Shown: positions 7,538 through 18,320 of the stretch, in pieces
How positions within the stretch are numbered: the first letter of the stretch is position 1
Layout: each line of letters opens with the position of its first letter
Origin: Streptomyces sp. NBC_00775
GTDB taxonomy: Bacteria > Actinomycetota > Actinomycetes > Streptomycetales > Streptomycetaceae
NCBI RefSeq assembly: GCF_036347135.1
Contig: NZ_CP108938.1
Location: forward strand, 5,394,001-5,458,000
Length of the DNA stretch: 64,000 nt
Reading direction: 5' to 3'
Position numbers and translations under genes: made by a program
The notes under the pieces: generated by a model
What the model saw: the letters and a program-made list of their open reading frames with translations, nothing else
What the model was told of the DNA's origin: nothing
Databases searched by the model: none

Positions 7538-8059
7538 ATGTCAGAGCTGACCCTCACGGTCATGCGGCTGGGTTTCCTGGCCGTACTGTGGCTGTTCGTG
7601 ATCGTGGCCGTGCAGGTCATCCGCAGCGACCTGTTCGGAACGCGCGTCACACAGCGCGGCTCGCGCCGGGACGCCTCCAGGCAGCAGCCGGCAGCGCGCC
7701 AGTCCGCGCCGCCGCAGCAGCGCCAGCAGACCGCACCGAGCGGCGGCGGCCGGCAACGCCGCGGCGCCCCCACCAAACTGGTCGTCTCCGAAGGCACCCT
7801 CACGGGTACGACGGTGGCGCTCCAGGGGCAGACCATCACACTCGGCCGCGCCCACGACAGCACCATCGTGCTGGACGACGACTACGCGTCCAGCCGCCAT
7901 GCCAGGATCTACCCGGACCGGGACGGCCAGTGGATCGTCGAAGACCTCGGCTCCACCAACGGCACGTATCTCGACCGGAGCCGGCTGACGACTCCCACGC
8001 CCATTCCGCTGGGCGCGCCGATCCGCATCGGCAAGACCGTCATCGAGCTGCGGAAGTAG
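7538..8059 (+). CDS. fhaB: FhaB/FipA-like membrane FHA protein
   Basis: A 173-aa protein. A single N-terminal membrane helix (LGFLAVLWLFVIVAVQVI) is followed by an Arg/Gln-rich linker and a C-terminal FHA domain with ITLGRAHDSTIVLDDDYASSRHARIY and EDLGSTNGTYL. It is the membrane-tethered phosphothreonine adaptor of the PknB network, linked in actinobacteria to FtsZ/FtsQ and septal growth. I took the ATG at 7538, 11 bp after fhaA; the upstream extension of the frame overlaps fhaA and is not conserved in character. Confidence 0.93.
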   Translation: MSELTLTVMRLGFLAVLWLFVIVAVQVIRSDLFGTRVTQRGSRRDASRQQPAARQSAPPQQRQQTAPSGGGRQRRGAPTKLVVSEGTLTGTTVALQGQTITLGRAHDSTIVLDDDYASSRHARIYPDRDGQWIVEDLGSTNGTYLDRSRLTTPTPIPLGAPIRIGKTVIELRK

Positions 8060-8157
8060 TGCTACGTCATGAATGAGCGCGAGCGGAGCGAGCACGCAGC
8101 GGCGGTCCACACGACGGACCCCGGCGCGCTCCCGACCGGAGGGTGGGCACCGTGCGG

Positions 8158-9726
8158 ATGTACCCGGAGCCGACGGGCGAGGTGCGCATGAGTCTGTCAC
8201 TGCGCTTCGCCGCCGGATCGCACAAAGGCATGATCCGCGAGGGCAACGAGGACTCCGGCTACGCCGGTCCCCGCCTGCTCGCGATCGCCGACGGGATGGG
8301 CGGCCAGGCCGCCGGTGAGGTCGCCAGCTCCGAGGTGATCTCCACGATCGTCGCGCTCGACGACGACGTGCCCGGCTCCGACATCCTCACCTCGCTCGGC
8401 ACCGCCGTGCAGCGCGCCAACGACCAGCTCAGGATGATGGTCGAGGAGGATCCCCAGCTCGAAGGCATGGGGACCACCCTCACCGCTCTCCTCTGGACCG
8501 GCCAGCGCCTCGGCCTCGTCCACGTCGGCGACTCCCGCGCCTACCTGCTGCGTGACGGCGTACTGACGCAGATCACCCAGGACCACACCTGGGTGCAGCG
8601 CCTCGTCGACGAGGGACGCATCACCGAAGAGGAAGCCACCACCCACCCGCAGAGGTCCCTCCTCATGCGCGCGCTGGGCAGCGGCGACCACGTCGAGCCC
8701 GACCTCTCCATCCGCGAAGTCCGCGCCGGCGACCGGTACTTGATCTGCTCCGACGGCCTCAGCGGCGTCGTCTCCCACCAGACGATGGAAGACACCCTCG
8801 CCAGCTACCAGGGCCCTCAGGAGACCGTGCAGGAGCTCATCCAGCTCGCGCTGCGCGGCGGCGGCCCCGACAACATCACGGTCATCGTGGCCGACGTCCT
8901 CGACATCGACGGCGGAGACACCCTCGCCGGGCAGCTCTCCGACACCCCGGTCGTCGTGGGCGCGGTCGCCGAGAACCAGCTCCAGATGCACGACAACGGC
9001 GCCATGCAGACGCCCGCGGGCCGCGCCTCCCACCTCGGCCGCCCGGTGCCCGGACAGGGCGGCGGCGAGTTCGGCCCGCCCGGCAGCGGCGACACCACCG
9101 GCTACGTACCCACCGGCGGCTTCGGCGACTACTCCGACGAGGACTTCGTCAAGCCGCGCGCCGGACGCAAGTGGCTGAAGAGAAGCCTCTACATCACCCT
9201 CGCGCTCGCCGTCATCGGCGGCGGCCTGTACGGCGGCTACCGCTGGACCCAGACGCAGTACTACGTCGGCACCAAGGGCGAACACGTCGCGCTGTACCAG
9301 GGCATCAGCCAGGACCTGGCCTGGGTCTCGCTCTCGAAGGTGGAGAAGGACCACCCCGAGATCGAACTCAAGTACCTGCCGCCCTACCAGCAGAAGCAGG
9401 TCAAGGCGACCATCGCCGAAGGCGGCCTCAGCGACGCCACCTCCAAGATCGACGAGCTCGCCGTGCAGGCCTCCGCGTGCAAGAAGGACGCCCAGCGCCG
9501 CGCCGCCGAGAGCGAGAACAACTCCAAGACCGGCGAGGGCGAGGCCGGCGGAACCACGGGAACCACAAAGACCTCCCTGACGTCCAAGGCCACGTCCAGC
9601 CCGAGCCCGACCCCGACGAGCTCGGCACCGTCGTCCTCCAAGTCCACGACCGCACCCACTCCCACACCCGGCCCCAGCCTCTCCACCGAAGAGCAGAAGC
9701 TGGTCTCGCTGTGCGGTAAGCAGTAA
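8158..9726 (+). CDS. pstP: PP2C-family Ser/Thr phosphatase PstP
   Basis: About 522 aa. The N-terminal 245 residues form a PPM phosphatase: GMIREGNEDSGY (metal Asp), LLAIADGMGGQAAGE (DGMGG motif), GTTLTALLW, LVHVGDSRAYLL, and DRYLICSDGLSG with GGPDNITVIVAD. A membrane helix (SLYITLALAVIGGGLYGGY) follows, then an extracytoplasmic Ser/Thr/Pro-rich tail. It removes phosphates set by PknB-type kinases. Starts at GTG 8152 and ATG 8158 both fit the GGAGGG at 8138-8143; ATG 8188 (MSLSLRF) is also possible. Confidence 0.95.
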   Translation: MYPEPTGEVRMSLSLRFAAGSHKGMIREGNEDSGYAGPRLLAIADGMGGQAAGEVASSEVISTIVALDDDVPGSDILTSLGTAVQRANDQLRMMVEEDPQLEGMGTTLTALLWTGQRLGLVHVGDSRAYLLRDGVLTQITQDHTWVQRLVDEGRITEEEATTHPQRSLLMRALGSGDHVEPDLSIREVRAGDRYLICSDGLSGVVSHQTMEDTLASYQGPQETVQELIQLALRGGGPDNITVIVADVLDIDGGDTLAGQLSDTPVVVGAVAENQLQMHDNGAMQTPAGRASHLGRPVPGQGGGEFGPPGSGDTTGYVPTGGFGDYSDEDFVKPRAGRKWLKRSLYITLALAVIGGGLYGGYRWTQTQYYVGTKGEHVALYQGISQDLAWVSLSKVEKDHPEIELKYLPPYQQKQVKATIAEGGLSDATSKIDELAVQASACKKDAQRRAAESENNSKTGEGEAGGTTGTTKTSLTSKATSSPSPTPTSSAPSSSKSTTAPTPTPGPSLSTEEQKLVSLCGKQ

Positions 9727-9752
9727 GCAGCCGTGAGGGGCCCTGTCACACG

Positions 9753-11195
9753 ATGAGCAGTAGTACGAACACGCCGACGCACCACACGTCCACGATCGGT
9801 TCGATCGGCGCACCGAGCCGACGCAACACCGAGCTGGCACTGCTGGTGTTCGCCGTCGTCATCCCGGTCTTCGCCTACGCCAACGTGGGCCTGGCCATCG
9901 ACGACAAGGTGCCCACCGGCCTGCTGAGCTACGGCCTGGGCCTCGGCCTGCTGGCCGGCGTCGCCCACCTCGTCGTACGGAAGTTCGCCCCGTACGCGGA
10001 CCCGCTGCTGCTGCCGCTGGCCACGCTCCTCAACGGGCTCGGCCTGGTGGTCATCTGGCGGCTCGACCAGTCCAAACTGCTCCAGTCGATCGGCCAGGCC
10101 GGCAGCGCCGCGCCGCGCCAGCTGATGTACACCGCACTGGCCATCGCCCTGTTCGCCGTCGTGCTGATCTTCCTCAAGGACCACCGCGTCCTGCAGCGCT
10201 ACACCTACATCTCCATGGTCGGCGCCCTGGTCCTGCTGCTGCTCCCGCTGGTCCCGGGCCTCGGCGCGAGCATCACCTACGGCGCCAAGATCTGGATCTC
10301 GGTCGCGGGATTCTCCATCCAGCCCGGCGAGTTCGCGAAGATCGTGCTGGCGGTCTTCTTCGCCGGCTACCTGATGGTGAAGCGCGACGCGCTCGCCCTC
10401 GCCAGCCGCCGCTTCATGGGCCTGTACCTGCCACGCGGCCGCGACCTCGGCCCGATCATCGTCGTCTGGATGATCTCGATCCTCATCCTGGTGTTCGAGA
10501 CCGACCTCGGCACGTCGCTGCTGTTCTTCGGAATGTTCATCATCATGCTGTACGTCGCCACGGAGCGGACCAGCTGGATCGTCTTCGGTCTGCTGATGTC
10601 CGCGGCCGGCGCCGTCGGCGTGGCCAGCTTCGAACCGCACGTCAAAACGCGTGTGCAGGCCTGGCTCGACCCCATGCGCGAGTACACGCTGAGCCAGTCC
10701 GGCGCCCCCGGCGTCCACTCCGAACAGTCCATGCAGGCCCTGTGGGCCTTCGGCTCCGGCGGCACCCTCGGCACCGGCCTCGGCCAGGGCCACTCCGAAC
10801 TCATCCGGTTCGCCGCCAACTCCGACTTCATCCTCGCCACCTTCGGCGAGGAACTGGGCCTGGCCGGCGTCATGGCGATCCTGCTGATCTACGGCCTGAT
10901 CGTGGAGCGCGGCATCCGCACCGCCCTCGCCGCCCGCGACCCGTTCGGCAAGCTCCTCGCCGTCGGCCTGTCCGGCGCCTTCGGACTCCAGGTCTTCGTG
11001 GTCGCCGGCGGCGTCATGGGCCTGATCCCGCTGACCGGTATGACCATGCCGTTCCTCGCCTCCGGCGGTTCCTCCGTCATCGCCAACTGGGCCCTGATCG
11101 CCATCCTGATCCGCATCAGCGACACCGCGCGCCGCCCGGCCCCGGCTCCCGCCCCCAATCCCGACGCCGAGATGACCCAGGTGGTCCGCCCGTGA
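9753..11195 (+). CDS. rodA: SEDS-family peptidoglycan polymerase (RodA/FtsW)
   Basis: A 480-aa integral membrane protein with about 10-12 helices. It carries SEDS signatures: AKIWISVAGFSIQPGEFAKIVLAVFFAGYL, ETDLGTSLLFFGMFIIMLYVA with the conserved Asp region, FGSGGTLGTGLGQG, and the C-terminal LIPLTGMTMPFLASGGSS. It polymerises lipid II into glycan strands together with its class B PBP. The partner pbpA begins within its stop codon (GTGA overlap at 11192-11195), so the pair is translationally coupled. Confidence 0.94.
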   Translation: MSSSTNTPTHHTSTIGSIGAPSRRNTELALLVFAVVIPVFAYANVGLAIDDKVPTGLLSYGLGLGLLAGVAHLVVRKFAPYADPLLLPLATLLNGLGLVVIWRLDQSKLLQSIGQAGSAAPRQLMYTALAIALFAVVLIFLKDHRVLQRYTYISMVGALVLLLLPLVPGLGASITYGAKIWISVAGFSIQPGEFAKIVLAVFFAGYLMVKRDALALASRRFMGLYLPRGRDLGPIIVVWMISILILVFETDLGTSLLFFGMFIIMLYVATERTSWIVFGLLMSAAGAVGVASFEPHVKTRVQAWLDPMREYTLSQSGAPGVHSEQSMQALWAFGSGGTLGTGLGQGHSELIRFAANSDFILATFGEELGLAGVMAILLIYGLIVERGIRTALAARDPFGKLLAVGLSGAFGLQVFVVAGGVMGLIPLTGMTMPFLASGGSSVIANWALIAILIRISDTARRPAPAPAPNPDAEMTQVVRP

Positions 11196-12670
11196 ACAAG
11201 CCCCTGCGCCGGATCGCCGTCTTCTGCGGGCTCCTCGTCCTCGCCCTGCTCATCCGCGACAACTGGCTCCAGTACGTCAAGGCCGACGAACTGCGCACCG
11301 ACACGGCCAACCGCCGCGTGAACATCGAGCGATACGCCACCCCGCGCGGCGACATCATCGTCGACGGCAACCCGATCACCGGGTCCGTCAAGTCCAAGAC
11401 AGGCGACTACGAGTACAAGCGCACCTACAAGGACGGCGCGATGTGGGCGCCCGTCACCGGGTACGCCTCGCAGGCCTTCGGCGCCAACCAGCTCGAGAAG
11501 ATCGACGACGGCATCCTCACCGGCAACGACGACCGACTCTTCTTCCGCAACACCCTCGACATGATCACCGGCAAGAAGAAGCAGGGCGGCAACGTCGTCA
11601 CCACTCTCAACGCCGCCGCCCAGAAGGCCGCCTTCGAGGGTCTGGGCAACAAGAAGGGCGCCGTCGCCGCGATCGACCCGTCCACCGGCGCGATCCTGGC
11701 GCTGGCCTCCACCCCGTCGTACGACCCGTCGACGTTCGCCGGCAACTCCACGACCACCGACGCCAAGGCGTGGAACAAGCTCCAGAAGAAGAACAACGCC
11801 GACGACCCGATGCTCAACCGGGCGCTGCGCGAGACCTACCCGCCGGGCTCCACCTTCAAGGTCGTCACCGCGGCCGCCGCCCTGGAGAACGGGCTGGTCC
11901 CCGACGCGGACACCAACACGACCTCGCCCGACCCGTGGACCATGCCGGGCACCACCACCGTGCTGCCCAACGAGGGCAACCTCCCCTGCAAGAACGCCAC
12001 CCTGCGCACCGCGCTCCGGGTCTCCTGCAACAGCGTCTTCGGCAAGGTCGGCTCGGACCTCGGCAACGCCAAGATGCTGGAGGAGGCCAAGAAGTTCGGC
12101 TTCACCTCCGAGCAGTTCACCCCGGTCCGCTCCAGCGCGTCGGTCTTCTCCGACAACATGAACAAGTCGCAGACCGCGCTGTCCTCGATCGGCCAGTACA
12201 ACACCGCCGCGACCCCGCTCCAGATGGCCATGGTGGCCTCCGCCGTCGCCAACGACGGCACGCTGATGAAGCCCTACATGGTCGACAAGCTCCAGGCCCC
12301 GAGCCTGGACGTCATCTCGCAGACCGAGCCCCAGAAGCTGAGCCAGCCGCTCTCCGAGAAGAACGCCCAGATCCTCCAGTCGATGATGGAGACGGTCGTC
12401 AAGAGCGGCACCGGCAAGAACGCCCAGATCAACGAAAGCGGCGTCACCGTCGGCGGCAAGACCGGCACCGCCCAGCACGGCGTCGACAACAGCGAGAAGC
12501 CGTACGCCTGGTTCATCTCGTACGCCAAGCTCAGCGACAACAGCTCGCCGGTCGCCGTGGCCGTCGTCGTCGAGGACGGCAGCGCCAACCGTGACGACAT
12601 CTCCGGTGGCGGCCTCGCCGCCCCCATCGCAAGGGACGTGATGAAGGCAGTCATCGACAGCAAGAAGTGA
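11192..12670 (+). CDS. pbpA: Class B penicillin-binding protein PbpA
   Basis: A 492-aa transpeptidase. One N-terminal anchor (IAVFCGLLVLALLI), a PBP dimerisation-type segment (RYATPRGDIIVDGNPI), then the catalytic domain with SxxK in PPGSTFKVVTAAAALENG (nucleophile Ser), SxN in RVSCNSVFGK, and KTG in VGGKTGTAQH. It cross-links nascent peptidoglycan outside the membrane and works with the SEDS polymerase encoded just upstream. GTG start overlaps the rodA stop by 4 bp. Confidence 0.95.
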   Translation: MNKPLRRIAVFCGLLVLALLIRDNWLQYVKADELRTDTANRRVNIERYATPRGDIIVDGNPITGSVKSKTGDYEYKRTYKDGAMWAPVTGYASQAFGANQLEKIDDGILTGNDDRLFFRNTLDMITGKKKQGGNVVTTLNAAAQKAAFEGLGNKKGAVAAIDPSTGAILALASTPSYDPSTFAGNSTTTDAKAWNKLQKKNNADDPMLNRALRETYPPGSTFKVVTAAAALENGLVPDADTNTTSPDPWTMPGTTTVLPNEGNLPCKNATLRTALRVSCNSVFGKVGSDLGNAKMLEEAKKFGFTSEQFTPVRSSASVFSDNMNKSQTALSSIGQYNTAATPLQMAMVASAVANDGTLMKPYMVDKLQAPSLDVISQTEPQKLSQPLSEKNAQILQSMMETVVKSGTGKNAQINESGVTVGGKTGTAQHGVDNSEKPYAWFISYAKLSDNSSPVAVAVVVEDGSANRDDISGGGLAAPIARDVMKAVIDSKK

Positions 12671-12840
12671 CCCCGCTCACGTCCCCTTCACATCGGTGCA
12701 CGTTGCGATACCGGTCCTGTCACGGGTGACGGTCTTGGCCAGGTCACAGAAGGCGAGCCGGGTACGGTATGCCCGGACGGCACACCGCCGGACCACACAA
12801 AGGTGCGGTCGGGACCGACGGAGAGGGCTGGTAGGTAGCT

Positions 12841-14811
<1,971 letters not shown>

Positions 14812-14830
14812 AGCCCCGCCTGAACACGAC

Positions 14831-14864
14831 TGTGCCCCGCCCGGAACTCTCCGGGCGGGGCACA
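14831..14864 (+). terminator. Terminator after pknB
   Basis: Perfect inverted repeat TGTGCCCCGCCCGGA / TCCGGGCGGGGCACA with a four-base loop, 20 bp past the pknB stop. There is no long U-tract, as is common in high-GC actinobacteria. Confidence 0.8.
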
Positions 14865-15013
14865 GCTCGTTCAGCGCGCCGCCCTGACTAATACGACCTT
14901 CTGTACGAGATTCGACCGTATCTTCCTACTTCCCGACTCGTTGAAGGCATGGGGTGGGGAAGCACAGCTCTGCCCCGGCCACACGGCCACGACACGAACA
15001 AAAGGGGCAGTAC

Positions 15014-16063
15014 GTGATCGACGAAGCGGCTCTGTTGGAATCGAAAGCGCTGCGGGGAAGCGTGCTGGAACGCACGGAAGTACTCGACAAGGTCAAGGCA
15101 CTGTCGCTGCTGCCGGACGGCATGCACGTGACTACGGCTATGGTCGCGGCGTACTTCGGCGTCACCGTCGAGGCCGTCCGACAGCTCGTAAAGCGCCACC
15201 GTGAAGAACTGGAGGTCAACGGACTGGTCGTACTGCGTGGCGCTGACCTGCGGAATTTCGAGAGTGACAACATGTCACTCTCGCTGGGGAGTTATCCACA
15301 GGCCCGCCGGAGTCTCACCGTCTACTCCCGACGAGCCGTGCTCAACATCGCCATGCTCCTCCGCGACAGCGACGTCGCCCGCCAGGTCCGCACCTACCTC
15401 CTCGACATGGAGTACCTGGCGCGCACTCGCCCAGTCGACACCCAGGCCTCCGGCACGAGCCGCACACTCGACGACCGCATCGACCAGCGCATCACCCACA
15501 TCCTCGGCAAGACCGTCGTCCCCATGTTCAACGCCCTGATCGAAACCTCGGGCGAACACCGTCAGGAACTCATCGCCCTCCGCGAGGATGTCCAACGGGT
15601 CGAGCAGCGGCTGTGCAACCACGACACCCGCATCACCGATCTCGAACGCACCCGTGGTCCACGCCAGTACACCGGAATCATGGCCTCCATCGACGCCATG
15701 AACTGGCGGGAGTTCGAGCACCACATCGCCGTTCTGCTGCGCCGCGACGGCTGCACGGAGGTCATCGTGCACGGCGGTCCGGGTGACCGGGGAGTGGATG
15801 TCACGGCGTGCACCGCCGACGGTCGCACGGTCGTCGCGCAGTGCAAGAGCTTCGCGCCATACCGCCCCGTGTGGAGCGGCGAACTGCAGAAGTTCCTCGG
15901 CGCCTCACACGTCCAGCACGCGGCCGACGTGGCACTCTTCGTCGCAACGACATCCTTCACGCCCGACGCGCGTGCCATCGCGGAGAGCTACGGCGTCACC
16001 CTCGTGGACCGCGCCCACCTGGAGAAGTGGAGCGCGGGAGTTCCACTGTCCGTCCTCCAGTAG
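15014..16063 (+). CDS. Antirepressor-like DNA-binding domain fused to Mrr-type nuclease
   Basis: About 349 aa from the GTG at 15014, chosen because AAAGGGG lies 7 bp upstream; a GTG at 14954 would add 20 residues. The N-terminal half has a helix-turn-helix-like TTAMVAAYFGVTVEAVRQLVKR and a YSRRAVLNIAMLLRDSDVARQVRTYLLDME segment that resembles phage antirepressor (BRO/Rha-type) proteins. After a helical linker the C-terminus is a PD-(D/E)xK fold of Mrr type: NWREFEHHIAVLLRRDGC, GDRGVDV (catalytic Asp) and VVAQCK (QxK). It may be an orphan restriction/defence nuclease. No methyltransferase is adjacent. Terminators on both sides make it a stand-alone cassette. The nuclease half is well supported; the antirepressor assignment is from pattern memory. 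Confidence 0.75.
   Translation: MIDEAALLESKALRGSVLERTEVLDKVKALSLLPDGMHVTTAMVAAYFGVTVEAVRQLVKRHREELEVNGLVVLRGADLRNFESDNMSLSLGSYPQARRSLTVYSRRAVLNIAMLLRDSDVARQVRTYLLDMEYLARTRPVDTQASGTSRTLDDRIDQRITHILGKTVVPMFNALIETSGEHRQELIALREDVQRVEQRLCNHDTRITDLERTRGPRQYTGIMASIDAMNWREFEHHIAVLLRRDGCTEVIVHGGPGDRGVDVTACTADGRTVVAQCKSFAPYRPVWSGELQKFLGASHVQHAADVALFVATTSFTPDARAIAESYGVTLVDRAHLEKWSAGVPLSVLQ
15292..15300 (+). promoter_or_regulatory. Single DnaA box inside the nuclease gene
   Basis: A perfect TTATCCACA within coding sequence. A lone box may have no function. Confidence 0.3.
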
Positions 16064-16087
16064 GCGTCCCCGGACACAACTGAAAGA

Positions 16088-16122
16088 GCCCGAAGCCGCA
16101 AGAGCAAGTTGCGGCTTCGGGC
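16088..16122 (+). terminator. Terminator of the nuclease gene
   Basis: Perfect 14-bp stem GCCCGAAGCCGCAA / TTGCGGCTTCGGGC with a 7-base loop, 24 bp past the stop codon. Confidence 0.85.
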
Positions 16123-16134
16123 CTTCTGCATCGT

Positions 16135-16169
16135 AGGTGACTGAGTTGCTTGCAGTAACTCAGTCACCT
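16135..16169 (-). terminator. Terminator of the sortase cluster
   Basis: Perfect 13-bp stem AGGTGACTGAGTT / AACTCAGTCACCT that touches the stop codon of the first sortase. Together with the hairpin at 16088 it separates convergent transcription units. Confidence 0.75.
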
Positions 16170-16933
16170 CAGCCCAGTTCCTTCGGCGGAGTCCGGTCGC
16201 TGTCCACCTTGTCCACGCGCTCCAGCTCCCCCCACACCACATATCGGTACCGGGACGTGTACACCGGCGTGCAGGTCGTCAGGGTGATGTAGTGGCCCGG
16301 CTTCTTCTTGCCGGACTGCTTGGGGACCTGCTGGAGGACCTTGACGTTGTACTTCGAGGTCTCCGGGAGGATGTCGTAGACCTTGTAGACGTACCACTTG
16401 TCCTTGGTCTCGAAGACGATCGGGTCGCCCTTTTTCAGCTTGTCGATGTTGTGGAACTTGGCGCCGTGGCCGTCGCGGTGGGCGGCGAGGGTGAAGTTGC
16501 CGTCCTTGCCGGTGGCCGGGAGCGCGGCCTTGACCGGGTCGGTGTAGTAGCCGGCGACGCCGTCGTTGAGGACCTTCGTCGAGGTGCCCTTCTTGACGAG
16601 GACCTCGCCGTTCTTCATCGCCGGGACATGCAGGAAGCCGATGCCGTCCTTCGTGTCCAGAGCACCCGGACCACGCTTGTCCTGCGCCCAGTTGTCGCGG
16701 ACCTTGTCGCCCTGCTTGTCCGCCACGCGGTCCGCGAGGACGTTCGTCCACCACAGGGAGTAGACGACGAACAGGCCGAGCACCAGACCCGCGGTGATGA
16801 GCAGCTCACCGAAGACGCTGACCGCCATCGCGATGCGGCCGGAACCGCGACGTCGACGTGCGGGCACCTCAGCGCCGGTGTCGGCTGCGGATCCGGATTC
16901 GGCGCGCTCGTCGTGGTCGGTCCTCGCTGCCAC
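16169..16933 (-). CDS. srtE: Class E sortase
   Basis: A 254-aa membrane sortase. The N-terminal cytoplasmic tail is Arg-rich (ARRRRGSGR), one helix (AVSVFGELLITAGLVLGLFVVYSLWW) anchors it, and the catalytic domain contains the His in TLAAHRDGHG, the Cys in ITLTTCTP and the Arg in YTSRYRYVVW. The TLTTC with following R is the sortase signature. Class E enzymes of high-GC Gram-positives cleave LAxTG motifs; in Streptomyces they anchor long chaplins. GTG start. It is 46 bp downstream of the next sortase, so probably in the same operon. Confidence 0.93.
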   Translation of the reverse strand: MAARTDHDERAESGSAADTGAEVPARRRRGSGRIAMAVSVFGELLITAGLVLGLFVVYSLWWTNVLADRVADKQGDKVRDNWAQDKRGPGALDTKDGIGFLHVPAMKNGEVLVKKGTSTKVLNDGVAGYYTDPVKAALPATGKDGNFTLAAHRDGHGAKFHNIDKLKKGDPIVFETKDKWYVYKVYDILPETSKYNVKVLQQVPKQSGKKKPGHYITLTTCTPVYTSRYRYVVWGELERVDKVDSDRTPPKELG

Positions 16934-16979
16934 TGTGCATCTGCCCCGTCTGATCTGTCTCAGGTTGTCTCACGTGCTC

Positions 16980-18320
16980 TCAGCTGACGAGCGCGTCCGG
17001 CTTGCCCTTGCTGCGCGGCCGGTCCTCGACCATCTTGCCCCAGACGATCATCCGGTACTTGCTGGTGAATTCCGGCGTGCAGGTGGTCAGTGTGATGTAG
17101 CGGCCCGGCTTGGTGAAAGTCGAACCCTTGGGTATCGGGTCGAGCACACTCGTATTGCTCGGCTGCGTCACCGGCAGGATCGACGTCATCTCGTAGACGT
17201 AGTAGTCGTCCTGCGTCTCGACCACGATCTTGTCGCCCGGCTTCAGCCGGTTGATGTACCGGAACGGCTCCCCGTGCGTGTTGCGGTGCCCCGCGAGCCC
17301 GAAGTTGCCCGTCTTGGCATCCGGCATCGCCGTCTTGGTGGCGCCCTCGCCGTAATGGCCGACCATCCCGCGGTCGAGCACCTTCGTCTTGCTCGTGCCC
17401 TCGGCGATCGGCGTGACCACGTCCAGCTTCGGGATGTGCAGGATGGCGAAGCCCTGCCCCGGCGCGAAGGTCCCGGGGCTCCGCTTGCCGCTCGCCCAGT
17501 CCTGCTGAAGGTGGTGCGCGGCACTGCCCGCCTGCTGATGCGCCCGCACATTCGACCACCACAACTGGTAGGTCACGAACAGCAGCATCAGTACGCCGGT
17601 GGTGATGAACACCTCGCCGATCACCCGGCTCGCGATGACACCCGCACTGGGCTTGCGCGCCCGCGCCGCCCGCCGGGCCTCCATCCGGCTCAGAGGCGCC
17701 TCAGCGCCCTCAGCGGCCTTCTCCGCCGACTCCTGGGACCCGTGGGACTCCTGGGGCTCCTGAGCGCCCCCGCGCCGCCCCTGACGCCTTGCCGCCTTCC
17801 GGCGCGCCGCACGGCCGCCAGGCGCCGCTGTGGGCCCGTTCTCAGCTATTCGTGGCGCGTCCGGGATCCGCAGCGCCACGGTCTCGTCGTCCAACGGCAA
17901 GGGCACGACGAACGGTTCCTCGTAGGGAGCGGCGACCGGCTCCTGGTACGGAACGGCCACCGGCTCCTCGTGCGGCGGGGCGTACGTCTCCTCGTACGAC
18001 GGCGGAGACGGCCGCAGAGGTTGCTGCACCTGCTGCGGTTGCTGGACCTGCTGCCGTTGCTGCTGCGCGGGCTCCTGCCCCGCGTACCAGTCGGTCGCGT
18101 ACCCCTCCGGGTCGTACCACTCCTCCGGCTGCCCCGCCGGCCGCTGCCCCGGCACCGGCAAAGGGTCCGTCAGCGGATCCGCGAGCCCCCCGACCGCCGC
18201 CTCAAAAGCACCCGCACCCTCGAACGCACCCGCACCCGCACCCTCGAACGCGTCAGCGCCCCCGTACGCGGCCTCGCCGCCATAGGGGGAGCTGTCGCGC
18301 TCGGGGCGCAGCGCGGTCAC
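16980..18320 (-). CDS. srtE: Class E sortase with long disordered cytoplasmic N-terminus
   Basis: A 446-aa sortase. About 220 N-terminal residues are low complexity (Gly/Ala/Phe repeats, a run of QQRQQVQQPQQVQQPL, then acidic and Arg-rich parts). A membrane helix (VIGEVFITTGVLMLLFVTYQLWW) follows, and the catalytic core has FGLAGHRNTHGE (His), ITLTTCTPEF (Cys) and TSKYRMIVWG (Arg). I chose the GTG at 18320, whose GTGA overlaps the pabA stop; the frame further upstream runs inside pabA. The tail is much longer than in typical family members and could bind cytoplasmic partners. Confidence 0.93.
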   Translation of the reverse strand: MTALRPERDSSPYGGEAAYGGADAFEGAGAGAFEGAGAFEAAVGGLADPLTDPLPVPGQRPAGQPEEWYDPEGYATDWYAGQEPAQQQRQQVQQPQQVQQPLRPSPPSYEETYAPPHEEPVAVPYQEPVAAPYEEPFVVPLPLDDETVALRIPDAPRIAENGPTAAPGGRAARRKAARRQGRRGGAQEPQESHGSQESAEKAAEGAEAPLSRMEARRAARARKPSAGVIASRVIGEVFITTGVLMLLFVTYQLWWSNVRAHQQAGSAAHHLQQDWASGKRSPGTFAPGQGFAILHIPKLDVVTPIAEGTSKTKVLDRGMVGHYGEGATKTAMPDAKTGNFGLAGHRNTHGEPFRYINRLKPGDKIVVETQDDYYVYEMTSILPVTQPSNTSVLDPIPKGSTFTKPGRYITLTTCTPEFTSKYRMIVWGKMVEDRPRSKGKPDALVS

